From contig NC_081406.1 in NCBI RefSeq assembly GCF_030272615.1, positions 165,275,521 through 165,339,520 on the forward strand: a DNA stretch of 64,000 nucleotides, written 5' to 3'. Source of the DNA: Cryptomeria japonica. Its lineage: Eukaryota; Streptophyta; Pinopsida; Cupressales; Cupressaceae. The notes under the pieces are model-generated. The model did not search any database. It was given only the letters and a program-made list of their open reading frames with translations, and was not told the DNA's origin. Shown here piece after piece: positions 22,501 to 35,080 of the stretch. Within the stretch, counting starts at the first letter, position 1; the number at the start of each line of letters is the position of its first letter. The position numbers and the translations under genes were made by a program.

Positions 22501-24250
22501 TAAAACCCCTAACTTACCTCTAAGATACTCAAATGTAGCCTTAGGTAGAGGTTTAGTAAAGATATCTACTAGCTAGTCTTTCATACATACATGCTCCAGT
22601 GACACATCTTTACTTTGCACTTTCTATCTCACGAAATGATACTTCATCTCAATATGCTTTAACCTAGCATGCAACACCGGGTTCTTTGAAATATTTATAG
22701 CACTTGTGTTATCACAGAAATTTCTTACCGGTTCTAATATCTTCAACTTGAAACCTTCCAAAATGTATTTCATCCAAATTCCCTAGGTACAATTCATGTA
22801 AGCTACAATATATTCAACTTCTATAGTTGATTGAGAGATACAACTCTGTTTCTTGCTGCTCCAAGACACTAGTCTGCCTCCAAGAAAAATGCTCCTCCGG
22901 TTGTACTCTTCTTGTCATCAACATTGCCTGACCCATCTACATCTGGATAGAATTTTAAATCAAAGTCTCCTGCATATGGATACCATAATCCTTAATCAAT
23001 TATGCCTTTCAGGTATCTAAAAATTCTTTTGGTTTCAACCATGTGTGTCTCCTTCGGACTTTTCTAAAATCTTGCAACCAATCCTACTGCATGAGAAATG
23101 TCTGATATGTTGTGGACAATATAATGTAACTTACCTATCATGGACCTATACTCCTTTTCAACAAATTATGTAGAATCATCTTTCTTAGACAATTTATAGC
23201 CTGTAACCATTGGTGTTCCAACTAGTTTATAGTCACCCATTCTAAAAGTCTTCAACACTTCTTTCACTTATTTGGACTATGTGATAAAAATACCTTCCTT
23301 CATCTATTGGATTTGCAAACCTATGAAATTTTTTATCTCACCTACTAGTGACATCTAAAATTCACTCTTCATTTCATTAACAAAATCATGACACATATCA
23401 TCATTTCCTCCAAAAATGATATCATCCACAAATACCTCACTTACCAGTATCTTATCTCCTTCTGTCTTGAGATATATGTTACTGTCTTCACTAGTTCTTT
23501 GAAAACCTATCTTCACTAAGTGAGTGCAATGTTTAATACCATGCTTTTGGTGCTTGCTTCAATCTGTATAATGCTCTATGTAATTTTCACACCATATCCT
23601 TTCATATAGTTAAAGCATAACCATCTAGTTTTTCTATGTAGACTTCCTCTTCCAATATTCCATTTAGGAATGTTGATTTCACATCCATTTGATATACTTT
23701 GAATCCTCTATATGCTCCAAATGCAAGTAGAGTCCTTACTTCTTCCAATGTTGTAATTGGTGCAAATTTCTCACCATATTCTTCACCTTCTTCTTGTGCA
23801 TATCCTTTGCATACCAATTTGGCTTCATTCCTAACCACTACTCCATCTTCATTTAGTTTATTTTTGAATACACATTTTGTACCTATTACATTCTTGATCT
23901 CTAGTCTGGGTACCAGTGACCATGTATTGTTCTTCTCTATCTAGTCAAGTTCTTCTTCTATTGCCTTGATCGAGTGTTCTTCTCCTAAGGGTTCTTTTGT
24001 TGTTCTAGGATCAATGGTGTAAATCATACATGAGTTTTCTCTAAGCCTTGTTCTATTTAGTACACTTGCATTCTTGTCTCCAATAATCTAATCAAAGTTA
24101 TGATTGAGTCTAACATACCTTGGAATAACATGATCTTGATTTCTAGGTTCTTCTTCTTCTTCTTCACTTTCTTCATCTTCTGGTGGACCTTCCTATTCTA
24201 GTTGAACTGGGGCTTCTCTGTTCAGTTCACCAACTTCTGGCTTCACCGAT
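22501..24250 (-). pseudogene. B interior 1: RT and RNase H, badly decayed
   Basis: Recognisable pieces are LVCKGYAQEEGEEYGEKFAP, YQMDVKSTFLNGILEEEVYI (23602-23838) and LKQAPKAWY. The RNase H end (22500-23150) matches the second interior but is full of stops and frameshifts. It is homologous along its length to 28417-31279. Confidence 0.85.
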
Positions 24251-25310
24251 TCTAGTTCCAAAAATAGTGTGTAAGCTGCTTCTTCTTCCTTCTCCTTGCT
24301 GGTTTCTTCTGATTTCTCAAGAAATTCATCAACTTGGTTATTGATACTTTCAATGATATTCTTAGTCTATTTGTCGTAACACTTGTAAGATTTGCTCTTG
24401 GTGGAGTAACCAAGAAATATACCTTCATCACTCTTGGCATCAACCTTACCAATATAATCACCTCTTTTGATAAAACATCTGCTACTAAATTTTTTGAAAT
24501 AACTGACATTAGGTGATTTACCATACCAATACTCATAGGGAGTTTTGTCCTTACCTCTTTTAACCAGTATCTAGTTCATTGTATAAACAGCTGTAATGAT
24601 AACTTCTCTCTAGAATGTCTTAGCTACACCTCCTTGAATTAGCATAGTCCTAGCAGCTTCAACTACTGATTGGTTGTTCCTTTTTGCAATACCATTATGC
24701 TGTGGTGTCCTTGGTGCAGAAAGCTGCCTCTTAATTCCATTATTTTCATAGTATCTAGTGAATTCCTCTAAAGTAAATTCACCACCTTGATCAGTTATTA
24801 AGAACTTAACCTTTCTTCCACTTTCATTTTCAACCAAGGCTCTGAATGCCTTAAACTTGCTAAATCCTTTTGTCTTATCTTTCAAGAATGTTACCCATGT
24901 CATCTCTGAATAATCATTGATAAATATCATGAAGTACTGATCACCTTGAATACTCCTAGTCCTCATTGGTACACAAAGGTTGATATGAACCAAATCTAGC
25001 AAATGTTCAGCTAAGAAAGATTTTCTCTTGAAGGTTGATGATGTCATTTTCCCTAACTGACATTCCTTGCACATATCATTCACCGGTTTGTCCAACTGTG
25101 GCAAACCTCTTACTGATTTGGACTTACTGACTCTTACAATGTTATTAAAATTTACATGACAGAATCTTGGATGCCAAAGCCAACTATCTTCATATTTTTC
25201 AATTAAACAACTATTGACTTTAGAGTTTAAATGAAACAAGTTACCTCTAGTCTGTTCGCCAGTTGCAATCAGTTCACCTTTGCTTCCATAATCTTTCACA
25301 CTCCATTCTT
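24251..25310 (-). pseudogene. B interior 1: integrase
   Basis: A 229-codon open block (24610-25299) carries the pre-integrase zinc segment (LWHPRFCHVNF ... CKECQLGK) and the integrase core with VHINLCVPMRT, INDYSEMTWVTFLKDK and LITDQGGEFT. The third catalytic acid is lost: the block reads HNGIAKRNNQS, with Lys (codon 24682-24684, AAA) where Glu is expected. The second interior keeps GAA here. Downstream, 24252-24536 is the C-terminal part in a shifted frame. Confidence 0.88.
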
Positions 25311-25652
25311 TAATTCCACTGGGTAACCTTTGTCATTGAGTGGAGCAACACTCAAAAGATTGTGTTTTAGTCATTCAACCTAGTAGACATCATCTGCACT
25401 AGTCTTACCATTCAGAGAGATGGATCCTTTCCCTTTCACCATGCAGGGTGAGTCATTCCCAAATCCCACAACACCTCCATTAAATTCCCTCAAAATAAGA
25501 AACTTACTCTAGTCAACGGTCATGTGATGTGAATAACTACTATCTATAATCCAGTCATCTAAACTATCCATGTGAGAGACCAATGCTTTCTAATCTGATA
25601 TCTCTTCTTTAATAGCAACAAAGACAATGTAGTCATTTGCATCTTCCTCAAA
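25311..25652 (-). pseudogene. B interior 1: protease
   Basis: The site reads WIIDSSYSHHM; the usual GC after DS is replaced by SY. Several stops occur. It matches the second interior's DSGCSHHM block. Confidence 0.8.
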
Positions 25653-26620
25653 TTATTCATTTGTAATTCCTCCATCCACTGCAATGAGACAATTTCTTTT
25701 ACCTTTGCCTTTATTCTTCCTATAATTCTCACATTTTTCCTCATTATCACCATTTGGACAGTTAGCAGGAATATGTCCAATCCGATTACATGCAAAACAC
25801 TTCAGTGGTAATTTACCTATGTACTTACCGGTACCTCTGGGTAACCGCTTGGCAAACAATTCTTCAAGCTCAATTAGACTATCTTCATCATCTACCTCTC
25901 TGCTGGAACTAGACTCATGACTGTAGCTCGCTTCTCTGCTTTTCCTTACCAGTGGGGTTGAGAGTGAGGCTCTAAATGTAGATTCTGATCTTTGAACACT
26001 TCCATCAAAACCATTTAATTCAAATTTAGTTAATTTACCAATGATAGAGTCAAGAGTTACCTTTGTCTTATCAATAGATTTGAGTTCCTGAATGGCTGCA
26101 ACCCAGATAGCGTAGACTAATAGAAGGGTTATCAACACCTTGCTAACCACTGTGGTATCCTCCACTATACCTCCAACACTTTTGATTTCCCTGAATATCT
26201 CCTTGATCTTCTGACCATACTGTTGAATTTTTTCTCCTTCACCCATCCGCATATCATCAAATTTTCCTCTCAGGCTCTCTTCCTTGGCAATCTTAACATG
26301 CTCATCACCGCTATAGATATCTTCCAATTTCTTCCAAACTTCATATGCAGTCTCTAATCCATGAACATCAATATATTTTGAAGCGGACAAGGAACTGATG
26401 ATGGCCTCCAATGCTTGATTGTTCTCCTGTTGCTCCTTCTTTTGATCATCTATCAAAATCCCACTAGGCAACTTATATTTAGTAACAACATGCTCCCAAT
26501 ATTGACTTCCTAAGATCTTGATATAGATCTTCATTCTATCACTCCATATTCTGTAGTTTTCCCTATTTAACTTTAGACCTTATTTCTTCATCATGTTCTC
26601 CTAGATCTTTTACTCAAGCT
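25653..26620 (-). pseudogene. B interior 1: gag
   Basis: Open for 293 codons (25653-26534), with YEVWKKLEDIYSGDEHVKIA, then the zinc knuckle CFACNRIGHIPANC and basic KNKGKGKRN. The true N-terminus lies a few codons upstream, beyond a stop, as shown by the intact start in the second interior (MMKREHPKFNGENYRLWSDR). A stop follows GGITNE. Confidence 0.88.
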
Positions 26621-26651
26621 ATTAGGCTTAAACAAAAGAGTACCTGGACAT

Positions 26652-26662
26652 CTCTGATACTA
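26652..26662 (-). promoter_or_regulatory. Primer-binding site of B interior 1
   Basis: CTCTGATACTA on the plus strand, a one-base variant of the initiator tRNA-Met site, two bases from the LTR start at 26665. Confidence 0.8.
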
Positions 26663-26664
26663 GT

Positions 26665-28075
26665 TGATAATATAATGAAAATATAAGGATCCGATGAACT
26701 ACTGAGATGGAGGGGGTGAATCAGTAGATAGAAAATAATCTAATCTTTCACCAAACAAACTTTCAACTCAGAATTCAATCACTAAACTAACTGGTTTAGT
26801 CATTGTATCAAAAACTGCAATTGCACTGTCAAACTTTACTGGTTGACCAAAACATCAATGATACAATGCAACAAATCTGAAACTGAAATAACATTTAACC
26901 AAAACCTGAAACCACTTTACTAATATCAGTAATAGCTCATTTCAGATTATTTCTGGTCATCTAAACATATCAAAGTGGATTTACTAGTCATTCATTTCAA
27001 CCATATCAAAAACACATCCACAAAATCATTCACCACTTGACACAATGCTTTTACATGTGGAAACCTAATTGGGAAAAACCACGGTGGGGATGAATACCCA
27101 CAAGTATTCTGAACTCTTCTGAAGTTCACCTTGTTAGGAGCTAAGACTTATTAGAAGCATATACAATAATGTCCTGTTAAGAACAGATCCGTTTAAGGAC
27201 CACCCATTTAAGTGATTGACTACAATATCTTGTTAAAGGTAATACCCTATTAGAGGTAACTTCAGTGGAGGATTTCAAATCCAAGCTAATGGATCACCTG
27301 GTTAGAGGATTTCAACAACAAGCCTATTAAAGATTACTCGGTTAAGGGATTTAACTGTTGTAATGGTTAGAGAACAATAGGTTCTTCGCTGATCTGGTAA
27401 TAGCACTTCCTTGCTTAATCATATCCTTTTATGCTCCTATCTACCTTCACAATATTCTGCAAACACACCTCTTGGTTCAGAAAGAATCACACTTAACCAA
27501 ATATGCCAACACAATTATAAACAATTCATCAACCTTAAAAAAATTTACAATAGGTGGGTAGCACGACACAAATCCTACAAATCTCATAGAGATTACAAAC
27601 ATATCGGTTCAATCTTGACCATTAGATTACATAGCAATCAATTACACATTGTTCTAGACAACTTCAACCGCTCCTGGATCACCGTACATTGGATCCTGTA
27701 GCTCATCACACATTTTTCACTTCATGATATGCAATTGATCATTCCCAAGATAAACGGTTATCTCTACACACCAAATCCACTTCAAAACTCATCACGTGCA
27801 TCATGCATATGTGTCATCTTCATCTCCAATCATCATTCGGTCATAGATCATCACAACCGATTCTCCAAGCTCCAACGGTTAGGGTTTTTCTTATCAAATG
27901 GTTAGGGTTACTGGTTGATCTCTCTGCTTCAATAATAATATCGGTTGCCTTCACTTCTTTACTACCAGTTGCTTCACACATCATTACTGGTTGGAATACA
28001 TCTTCATTACCAGTTACGATTAACATCAATGACAACACTATACTTTATCAATACAATCTTCATGCAATACCAACA
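26665..28075 (-). repeat. Copia B LTR 2 (central, shared)
   Basis: 1,411 bp, TGATAATATAATG to ACCAACA. It serves as 5' LTR of interior 1 and 3' LTR of interior 2. No target duplication is seen around it, as expected for a recombination product. Confidence 0.9.
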
Positions 28076-28416
28076 TTCTCCCCCTTTGGCATTGATTACA
28101 ATACAAATATCAATACCCATTGATTGTGATGATTCAAAGTAAAGCATATACAGAGGTATAGGATTCTTGGTTTACATTTTTCATATACTCTCCTTCAACT
28201 GTATCTCCATGTATTCAGTTGGTAACTAGCTATCAATCATATACAGTTCTTCCCCCCCTTTGACAACAATGCCAAAGTGAAGGTAAACTATTCTAGTTGC
28301 CATCCATGCTTCACCGATCTGTAACTAGTTACTTCCCCTATGGAGTATCTCCACTGTTCACCAATCTTGCTTCAATATTTTCAATAGGCTCTGGGATTGA
28401 TGGCTTTCCCATCTAC
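28076..28416 (-). promoter_or_regulatory. Polypurine tracts of B interior 2
   Basis: CTCCCCCTTTGGC at 28079, CCCCCCCTTTGAC near 28252 and a weaker ACTTCCCCTATGG near 28330. No coding sequence. Confidence 0.7.
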
Positions 28417-29147
28417 TTAATTGACTTCATGTAGGGGTACAACCCCTAACTTACCTCTAAGATACTCAAATGTAGCGTTAGGTAGAGGTTTAGTAAAGAT
28501 ATATGCTAGTTGCTCTTTAGTATATACATGCTCCAGTGACACATCTTTACTTTGCACTTTCTCTCTCATAAAATGATACTTCAACTCAATATGCTTTGCT
28601 CTAGCATGCAACACCGGGTTCTTTGAAATATTTATAGCACTTATGTTATCACAAAAAATTCTTACCGGTTCTGATATCTTCAACTTGAAACCTGCCAAAA
28701 TGTGTTTCAACCAAATTGCTTGGGTACAATTCATGTAAGTTGCAACATATTCAACTTATGTAGTTGATTGAGAGATACAACTCTGTTTCTTGCTACTCGA
28801 AGATGCTAGTCTGCCTCCAAGAAAAAATGCTCCTCTTGTTGTACTCTTCTTGTCTTCAACATTTACTGCCCCATCTACATCCATATAGACTTTTAAATCA
28901 AAGTCTCCTGCATATGGATACCTTAATCCATAATCAATTGTGCCTTTCAAGTATCTAAAACTTCTTTTGGTTGCAACCATGTGTGTCTCCTTCGTACTTT
29001 TCTGAAATCTGGCAACCAATCCTACTACATGAGCAATGTTCGATATGTTGTGGACAACATAATATATTTTACCTATCATGGAGCTATACTCCTTTTCAAC
29101 AACTGATGCAGATTCCTCTTCCTTAAACAATTTACAGCCTATAACCA
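28417..29147 (-). pseudogene. B interior 2: RNase H and RT end
   Basis: Two open blocks, 28756-29184 (partly inside the solo LTR) and 28417-28734. They carry RYLKGTIDYGLRYPYAGDFD, KKSTTRGAFFLGGRLASSSS, FCDNISAINISKNPV and the C-terminus KPLPNATFEYLRGKLGV. The stop at 28756 and a frame break separate them. RT is cut at 29147 by the solo LTR and resumes at 30229. Confidence 0.9.
29143..29147. repeat. Target-site duplication of the solo LTR (left)
   Basis: AACCA, repeated at 30224-30228. Removing 29148-30228 restores the text seen in interior 1 near 23207 (GTAACCATTGGTGTTCC). Confidence 0.92.
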
Positions 29148-30223
29148 TGTTGGTATTATGGATGTGTTGCATTAGTTTTGTCATTTATGTCAACACTTAT
29201 CCTTCTGAATATCTTTGATTATGTTGAACAAGCACATTGTGTTCACTAGCAAGTTCAGTGACTTATGCATAGTCACGGGTATATTGTTCATCGGCACTTA
29301 GGATGAATTGTTATCATCTGAAGATCACTTGATTATGTTGAAGACATGGTTTGGATACTTGGGTTTGGTGTTTTGGTTATTGGTCTAATCGGGTTGACAT
29401 ATTTGTTGTTACCGGTAAATTGGTCTAGGTTATGGACCAATATGCATTATCTATTCTAGATCAGCACTACACATTATGGAGATGATTTATTGATTGGATA
29501 TTGTTGTAAATGTATTGAGATGACATGGTGCATCACATATTGACTTATTTGTAATTGATTTAATTGTAATATTCTTAGTGAACCGACCTACACATTTGGT
29601 CTTAGGTTCGGGTATATATATAAGATCTCATTTGTGAGATGAGAAGGCATGTCATATGTGATGGTATATGGTATGTAATGTTATGGTATTGTAACATGGT
29701 ATGTACGAATATTGAAGATCATATGAGCAGACTATAGAGAAGGTTCAAGGAAGGTTTGAAGGGTGATTATTAGAGCTTAACCAGTACTCAATCCAGCATT
29801 GGAGATGCTACTTTGAGCAGTACATTATCATTGGATTTAACCATCCAATTGTAGTCAGTGTGACTCCTATTTTGTGATTGAGCAGTGAGCTCTAGGCGGT
29901 TAGCCTTTCTGCATGTGTAGACCCCATTTGTATACACATACTATTTGCAGTAGTATCATCTGATTGTTGGTAAGGTTTCCCACTGTATTTTTCCTTATAG
30001 GGTTTCCACATACAAATCTCTGTGTTATGTGTTGTGGATGTTGTTTCTCTTTCTGTTTATGCATTAAGTTTCACCGGTATTGATATTAATGTTTAATATC
30101 TTAACCAACATTAAATCTGGTTTACCAGTATTATGCATCAAGTTTGATTAAGTTATACTTTGGTTGAAATTAATAGACAACTTATTCAGCCCCCTCCTCT
30201 TAGTTGCCTTCCGGGTCCTAACA
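29148..30223 (+). mobile_element. Solo copia LTR
   Basis: 1,076 bp from TGTTGGTATT to CCTAACA with no interior. Plus orientation is shown by the TATA run TATATATATAAG (29613-29623) upstream of the block CCCACTGTATTTTTCC ... GTTTCCACATACAAATC (about 29970-30020), which is near the 3' end in all other copia LTRs here. It was left by recombination between the two LTRs of a copia inserted in RT of B interior 2. Confidence 0.92.
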
Positions 30224-30228
30224 AACCA
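30224..30228. repeat. Target-site duplication of the solo LTR (right)
   Basis: AACCA, identical to 29143-29147. Confidence 0.92.
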
Positions 30229-31340
30229 TTGGTGTTCCAAATGGTTTACAGTCTCCCATTCCAAAAGTCTTCAACAGTTCTTTCACATATTTGGACTGTG
30301 TGATAAAAATACCTTCCTTCATCTATTGGATTTGCAAAACTATAATTTTTTTTATCTCACCTACCAATGACATCTCAAATTCACTCTTCATTTCATTAGC
30401 AAAATCATGACACATATCATCATTTCCTCCAAAAATGATATCATCCAAAAATACCTCCCTTACCAGTATCTTATCTCCTTCTGTCTTGAGATATATGTTA
30501 CTATCTTCACTGGTTCTTTGAAAACCTATCTTCACTAAGTGAGAGTTCAATGTTTCATACCATGCTCTTGGTGCTTGCTTCAATCCATATAATTCCTTAT
30601 GTAATTTGCACACCATATCCTTTTCCACAGTTAAAGCATAACCATCTGGTTGTTTTATGTAGACTTCCTCTTCCAATATTCCATTTAGGAATGCTAATTT
30701 CACATCCATCTAATATACTTTGAATCCTCTGTATGTTGCAAATGCAAGTAGAGTATTAACTCCTTCCAATCTTTCAACTGGTGCAAATGTCTCACCACAG
30801 TCTTCACCTTCTTCTTGTGCATATCCTTTGCATACCAGTCTAGCTTTATTCCTAACCACAACTCCATCTTCATTTAGTTTATTTTTGAATACCCATTTTG
30901 TACCTATTACATTCTTGTTCTCTGGTCTAGATACCAATAACCATGTATTGTTCTTCGCTATCTGGTCAAGTTCTTCTTCCATTGCCTTGATCGAGTGTTC
31001 ATCTCCAAAGGCTTCTTTTGTTGTTCTAGGCTCAATGGTGGAAATCATACATGAGTTTTCTCTAAGCCTTGTTCTAGATATCACACTTGCATTCTTGTAT
31101 TCAATAATCTGATCATGGCTATGATTGAGTCTAACATACCTTGGAATAACATGATCTTGATTTCCAGGTTCTTCTTCTTCTTCACTTTCTTCATCTTCTG
31201 CTGGACCTTCCTTTTTCGGTTGAACTGGGGATTCTCTATTCAGTTCACTAACTTTTGGCTTCACTGGTTCCAGTTCCAAAAATAGTGTGTAAGGTTCTTC
31301 TTCTTCATTCTCCTTGCTGGTTTCTTTTGATTTCTCAAGA
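30229..31340 (-). pseudogene. B interior 2: RT
   Basis: Two long open blocks, 30710-31279 and 30323-30709, separated by one stop (TAG) between GFKVY and MDVKLAFLNGIL. The first has an acidic linker and GTKWVFKNKLNEDG with KARLVCKGYAQEEGEDCGET. The second has EEEVYIKQPDGYALT, HKELYGLKQAPRAWYETL and the catalytic block FLDDIIFGG. It is the best-kept RT of family B in the window. Confidence 0.9.
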
Positions 31341-32224
31341 AATTCATCAACTCAGACATTGATACTTTCAATTATCTTCTTAGTCTGGTTTTTAAAACAA
31401 TTATAAGCTTTGCTCTTGGTGGGGTAACCAAGAAATATGCCTTCATCACTCTTGGCATCAACCTTACTAATATAATCACTTCTTTTGATAAAATATCTGC
31501 TACCAATTTTTTTAAAATGACTGACATTAGGTGATCTACCATACTAGTACTCATAGGGAGTTTTGCCTTTACCTCTTTTAACCAGTATCTGGTTCATTAT
31601 ATAAACAATTTTACTGACAACTTCTCTCCAGAATGTCTTAGCTACACCTCCTTGAATTAGCATAATCCTAGCAGATTCAACTACTGACTGGTTATTCCTT
31701 TCTGCAATACCATTATGTTGTGGTGTCCTTGGTGCAAAAAGCTGCCTCTTAATTCCATTGTTTTCACACTATCTAGTGAATTCCTCTAAAGTAAATTCAC
31801 CACCTTGATTAGTTCTTAAGAACTTAAGTTCTCTTCAACTTTCATTTTCAATCAATGCTCTGAATGCTTTAAACTTGCTAAATGCTTATATCTTATCTTT
31901 CAAGAATATAACCCACATCATTCTTGAACAATCATCAGTAAATATCATGAAGTACCGATCACCTTGAATAATCCTAGTCCTCATTGGTCCACAAAGGTCG
32001 GTACGAACCAAATATAGCAAATGTTTAGCTGAGAAATATTTTCTCTTGAAGGTTGAGGATTTCATTTTCCCTAACTAACATTCCTTGCACAAAGCATTCA
32101 CCAGTTTGTCCAACTATGGCAAACCTCTTACTAATTTGGACTTACTGAATCTTACAATGTTATCAAAATTTACATGACAGAATCTCCGATGGCAAAGCCA
32201 ACTATCTTCTACATTTTCCATTAA
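31341..32224 (-). pseudogene. B interior 2: integrase, decayed
   Basis: Homologous to 24540-25200 but broken by many stops. The third catalytic Glu (GAA before AGG) is kept near 31702, unlike in interior 1. Confidence 0.82.
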
Positions 32225-32616
32225 TCAACTATTGACTTTAGAGTTTAAATGAAACAAGTTACCTCTTCTTTGTTTGCTAGTTTCAATAAGTTCACCTTTG
32301 CTTCCATAAATATTGCACACTCCACTCTTGAATTCCAGTGGGTAACCTTTATCATTGAGTGGAGCAACACTCAAAAGATTGTGTTTCAGTCCTTCAACCC
32401 AGTAGACATCATCTGCACTACTCTTACCATTCAGAGAGATGGGTCCTTTCCCTTTCACCATGCAAGGTGAATCATTACCAAAGCTCACAACACCTCCATC
32501 AAATTCCCTCAAAGTAAGAAGCTTACTTCGATCACCGGTCATGTGATGTGAACAACCACTATCTCTAATCCAGTCATCTAAACTATCCTTGTGAGAGACC
32601 AATGCCTTCTGATCTA
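32225..32616 (-). pseudogene. B interior 2: protease
   Basis: 125 open codons with the protease site DSGCSHHMTGDRSK, then FGNDSPCMVKGKGPISLNGK and GLKHNLLSVAPLNDKGYPLE. It runs toward the pre-integrase zinc segment. Confidence 0.87.
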
Positions 32617-33622
32617 TTATCTATTCTTTAATAGCAAAAATACAATGTTCTCATTTGCATCTTCCTCAGATTCTTCATCTGTAATTCCTCCATCCACTTC
32701 AACAAGACAATTTCTTTTACCTTTTCCTTTATACTTCCTATACTTGTCACATTTTTCCTCATTATCACCATTTGGAAAGTTAGCAACAATATGTCCAATC
32801 CGGTTACATGCAAAACACTTCAGTGGTAATTTACCTCTGTACTTACCAGTACCTCTGGGTAACCACTTGGCCAACAATGCTTTAAGCTCAATCAGACTAT
32901 CTTCATCATCTACCTCTCTACTGGATCTAGACTCATGACTGTAGCTCACTTCTCTGCTTTTCCTTATCGGTGAGGTTGAGAGTAAGGCTCTAAATGTAGA
33001 TTCTGATCTCTAAACACTTCCATTAAAACCATTTAATTCAAATGGAGTTAATTTACCAATGATAGAGTCAAGAGTTACCTTTGTCTTATCAATAGATTTG
33101 AGTTCCTGAATGGCTACAACTCGCATAGCATAGACTGATAGAAAGGTTCTCAACACCTTGCTAACCACTATGGTATCCTCCACTGTGATTCCAACACTTT
33201 TGATTTCTCCGACTATCTCCTTGATCCTCTAACCATACTATTGAATTTTTTCTCTTTTAGTCATCTGCATATCATCAAATTTTCCTCTCAGGATCTCTTC
33301 CTTGGCAATCTTAACATGCTCATCATTGCTATAGATATCTTCCAGTTTCTTCCAAACTTCATATTTAGTCTCTAATCCATGAACATCAACATATTCTGAA
33401 TCGGACAAGGAACTGATGGTGGCCTCCAATGCTTGATTGTTCTCCTGTTGCTCCTTCTTTTGATCATCTATTAGAATCCCACTAGGCAAGTTATATTTAG
33501 TAACAACATATTCCCAATATTGACTTCCTAATCTCTTGATATAGATCTTCATCCTATCACTCCAAAGTCTGTAGTTTTCCCCATTGAACTTCGGATGTTC
33601 TCTCTTCATCATGTTCTCCTAG
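32617..33622 (-). pseudogene. B interior 2: gag
   Basis: The start is intact (MMKREHPKFNGENYRLWSDR, ATG at 33610-33612). The first block (33238-33612) ends at a stop after REKIQ. The C-terminal block (32617-32949) has the knuckle CFACNRIGHIVANF, whose last Cys has become Phe. Confidence 0.88.
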
Positions 33623-33669
33623 ATCTTTTCCTCAAGCTATTAAGCTTAGACTCAAGAGGACCTGGACAA

Positions 33670-33680
33670 CTCTAATACCA
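33670..33680 (-). promoter_or_regulatory. Primer-binding site of B interior 2
   Basis: CTCTAATACCA on the plus strand, a one-base variant of the initiator tRNA-Met site, two bases before the LTR start at 33683. Confidence 0.8.
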
Positions 33681-33682
33681 AT

Positions 33683-35080
33683 TGATAATATGATGAAACT
33701 ATAAGGATCTGGTCAACTACTGAGAGGGAGGTGGTGAATGAGTAGATAGAAAATAAACTAAGCTTTCACCAAACAAACTTTCAACTCATAATCCAATCAC
33801 TAACTAACCGGTTTAGTCATTGTATCAAAAACTACAACTGCACTGTCAAACTTTATCAGTTGACCAAAGCATCAATGATACAATGCAACAAATGTGAAAC
33901 TCAAATACCATTTAACCACTTTACTAATATCAGTAATAGCTCATTTCAGATCATTTTCGATCATCTAAACATATCTAAGTGGATTTACCACTCATTTATA
34001 TCAACCATATAAAAAACACATCCACAAAATCATTCACCACTTGACACAATGATTTTTCACGTGGAAACCCAAATGAGGAAAACCATGGTGGGGATGAATA
34101 CCCACAAGTATTCTGAACTCTTCTAAATTTTGGCCCGTTAGCAGCCAAGCCTTGTTAGAAGCTTATACAATAATGTCCTGTTAAGAACAGATCCAGTTAA
34201 GGACCACCTGTTTAGTGGATTGACTACAATACCCTATTAACAGTAATACCCTATTAGAGGTAACCTCAGTGGAGGATTTCAAATCCAAGCTAATGGATCA
34301 CCTGGTTAGAGGATTTCAACAACAAGCATGTTAGCGCTTATCCAGTTAAGGGATTTAACTGTTGTAATGGTTAGAGAACAACAGGTTGTTTTCTAATATG
34401 TTAATAGCACTTCCTTTCTTACTCGGTTCCTTTTCTGCTCCTATGTGCCTTCACAATATTCTGCAGACACACCTCCTAGTTTGGCAACAATCCCATTTAA
34501 CCAAATTTGCCAACACAATTACAAATAATTCATCGACCTTAAAAATAAATACAATAGGCTGGTAAAACAACACAAAACCTACAAATCTCATAGAAATTAT
34601 AAACATATCGGTTCAATTTTGACCGTTAGATTATATAGCAATCAAATACACATTTCTCTAGACAACTTCAACTGCTCCTAGATCACCGCACATTGGATCC
34701 TGTAGCTCATCATGCATTTTTCACTTCATGCTATGTAATTGATCATTCCCAAGATAAATGGTTATCTCTACGTGCCAAATCCACTTCAAAACTTATCACA
34801 TGCATCATGCATACGTGGCATCTTCATCTCTGATCATCATTTGGTCATAGATCATCACAACCAATTCTCCAAGCTCCATTAGTTAGGGTTTTTCTTATCA
34901 ATTGGTTAGGGTTACTGATTGATCTTTGTGCTTCAATAATAATATCGGTTGCCTTCACTGCTTTACTACTGGTTGCTTTACTGCATCATTACTGGTTGCA
35001 ATACATCTTCATTACCGATTGCTATTGACATAAATGACAACACTACACTTTATCAATGCAATCTTCATGCAATGCCAACA
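33683..35080 (-). repeat. Copia B LTR 3 (right, 5' LTR of the dimer)
   Basis: 1,398 bp, TGATAATATGATG to GCCAACA. Followed by GTAGT (35081-35085), the predicted target duplication, and then by the resumed integrase of element A. Confidence 0.9.

Larger units (their letters stand above)
20847..35080 (-). mobile_element. Copia family B tandem dimer (LTR-interior-LTR-interior-LTR)
   Basis: Three LTRs of one family (20847-22138, 26665-28075, 33683-35080) alternate with two interiors in the same orientation. Each interior has its own gag, protease, integrase, RT, RNase H, primer site and polypurine tracts. It lies inside the integrase of element A, where the interrupted frame resumes on the other side. 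GTAGT follows on the right; the left side has GTACT, but the outer 116 bp of the left LTR is missing. The arrangement fits unequal recombination between LTRs of a single insertion. Confidence 0.92.
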
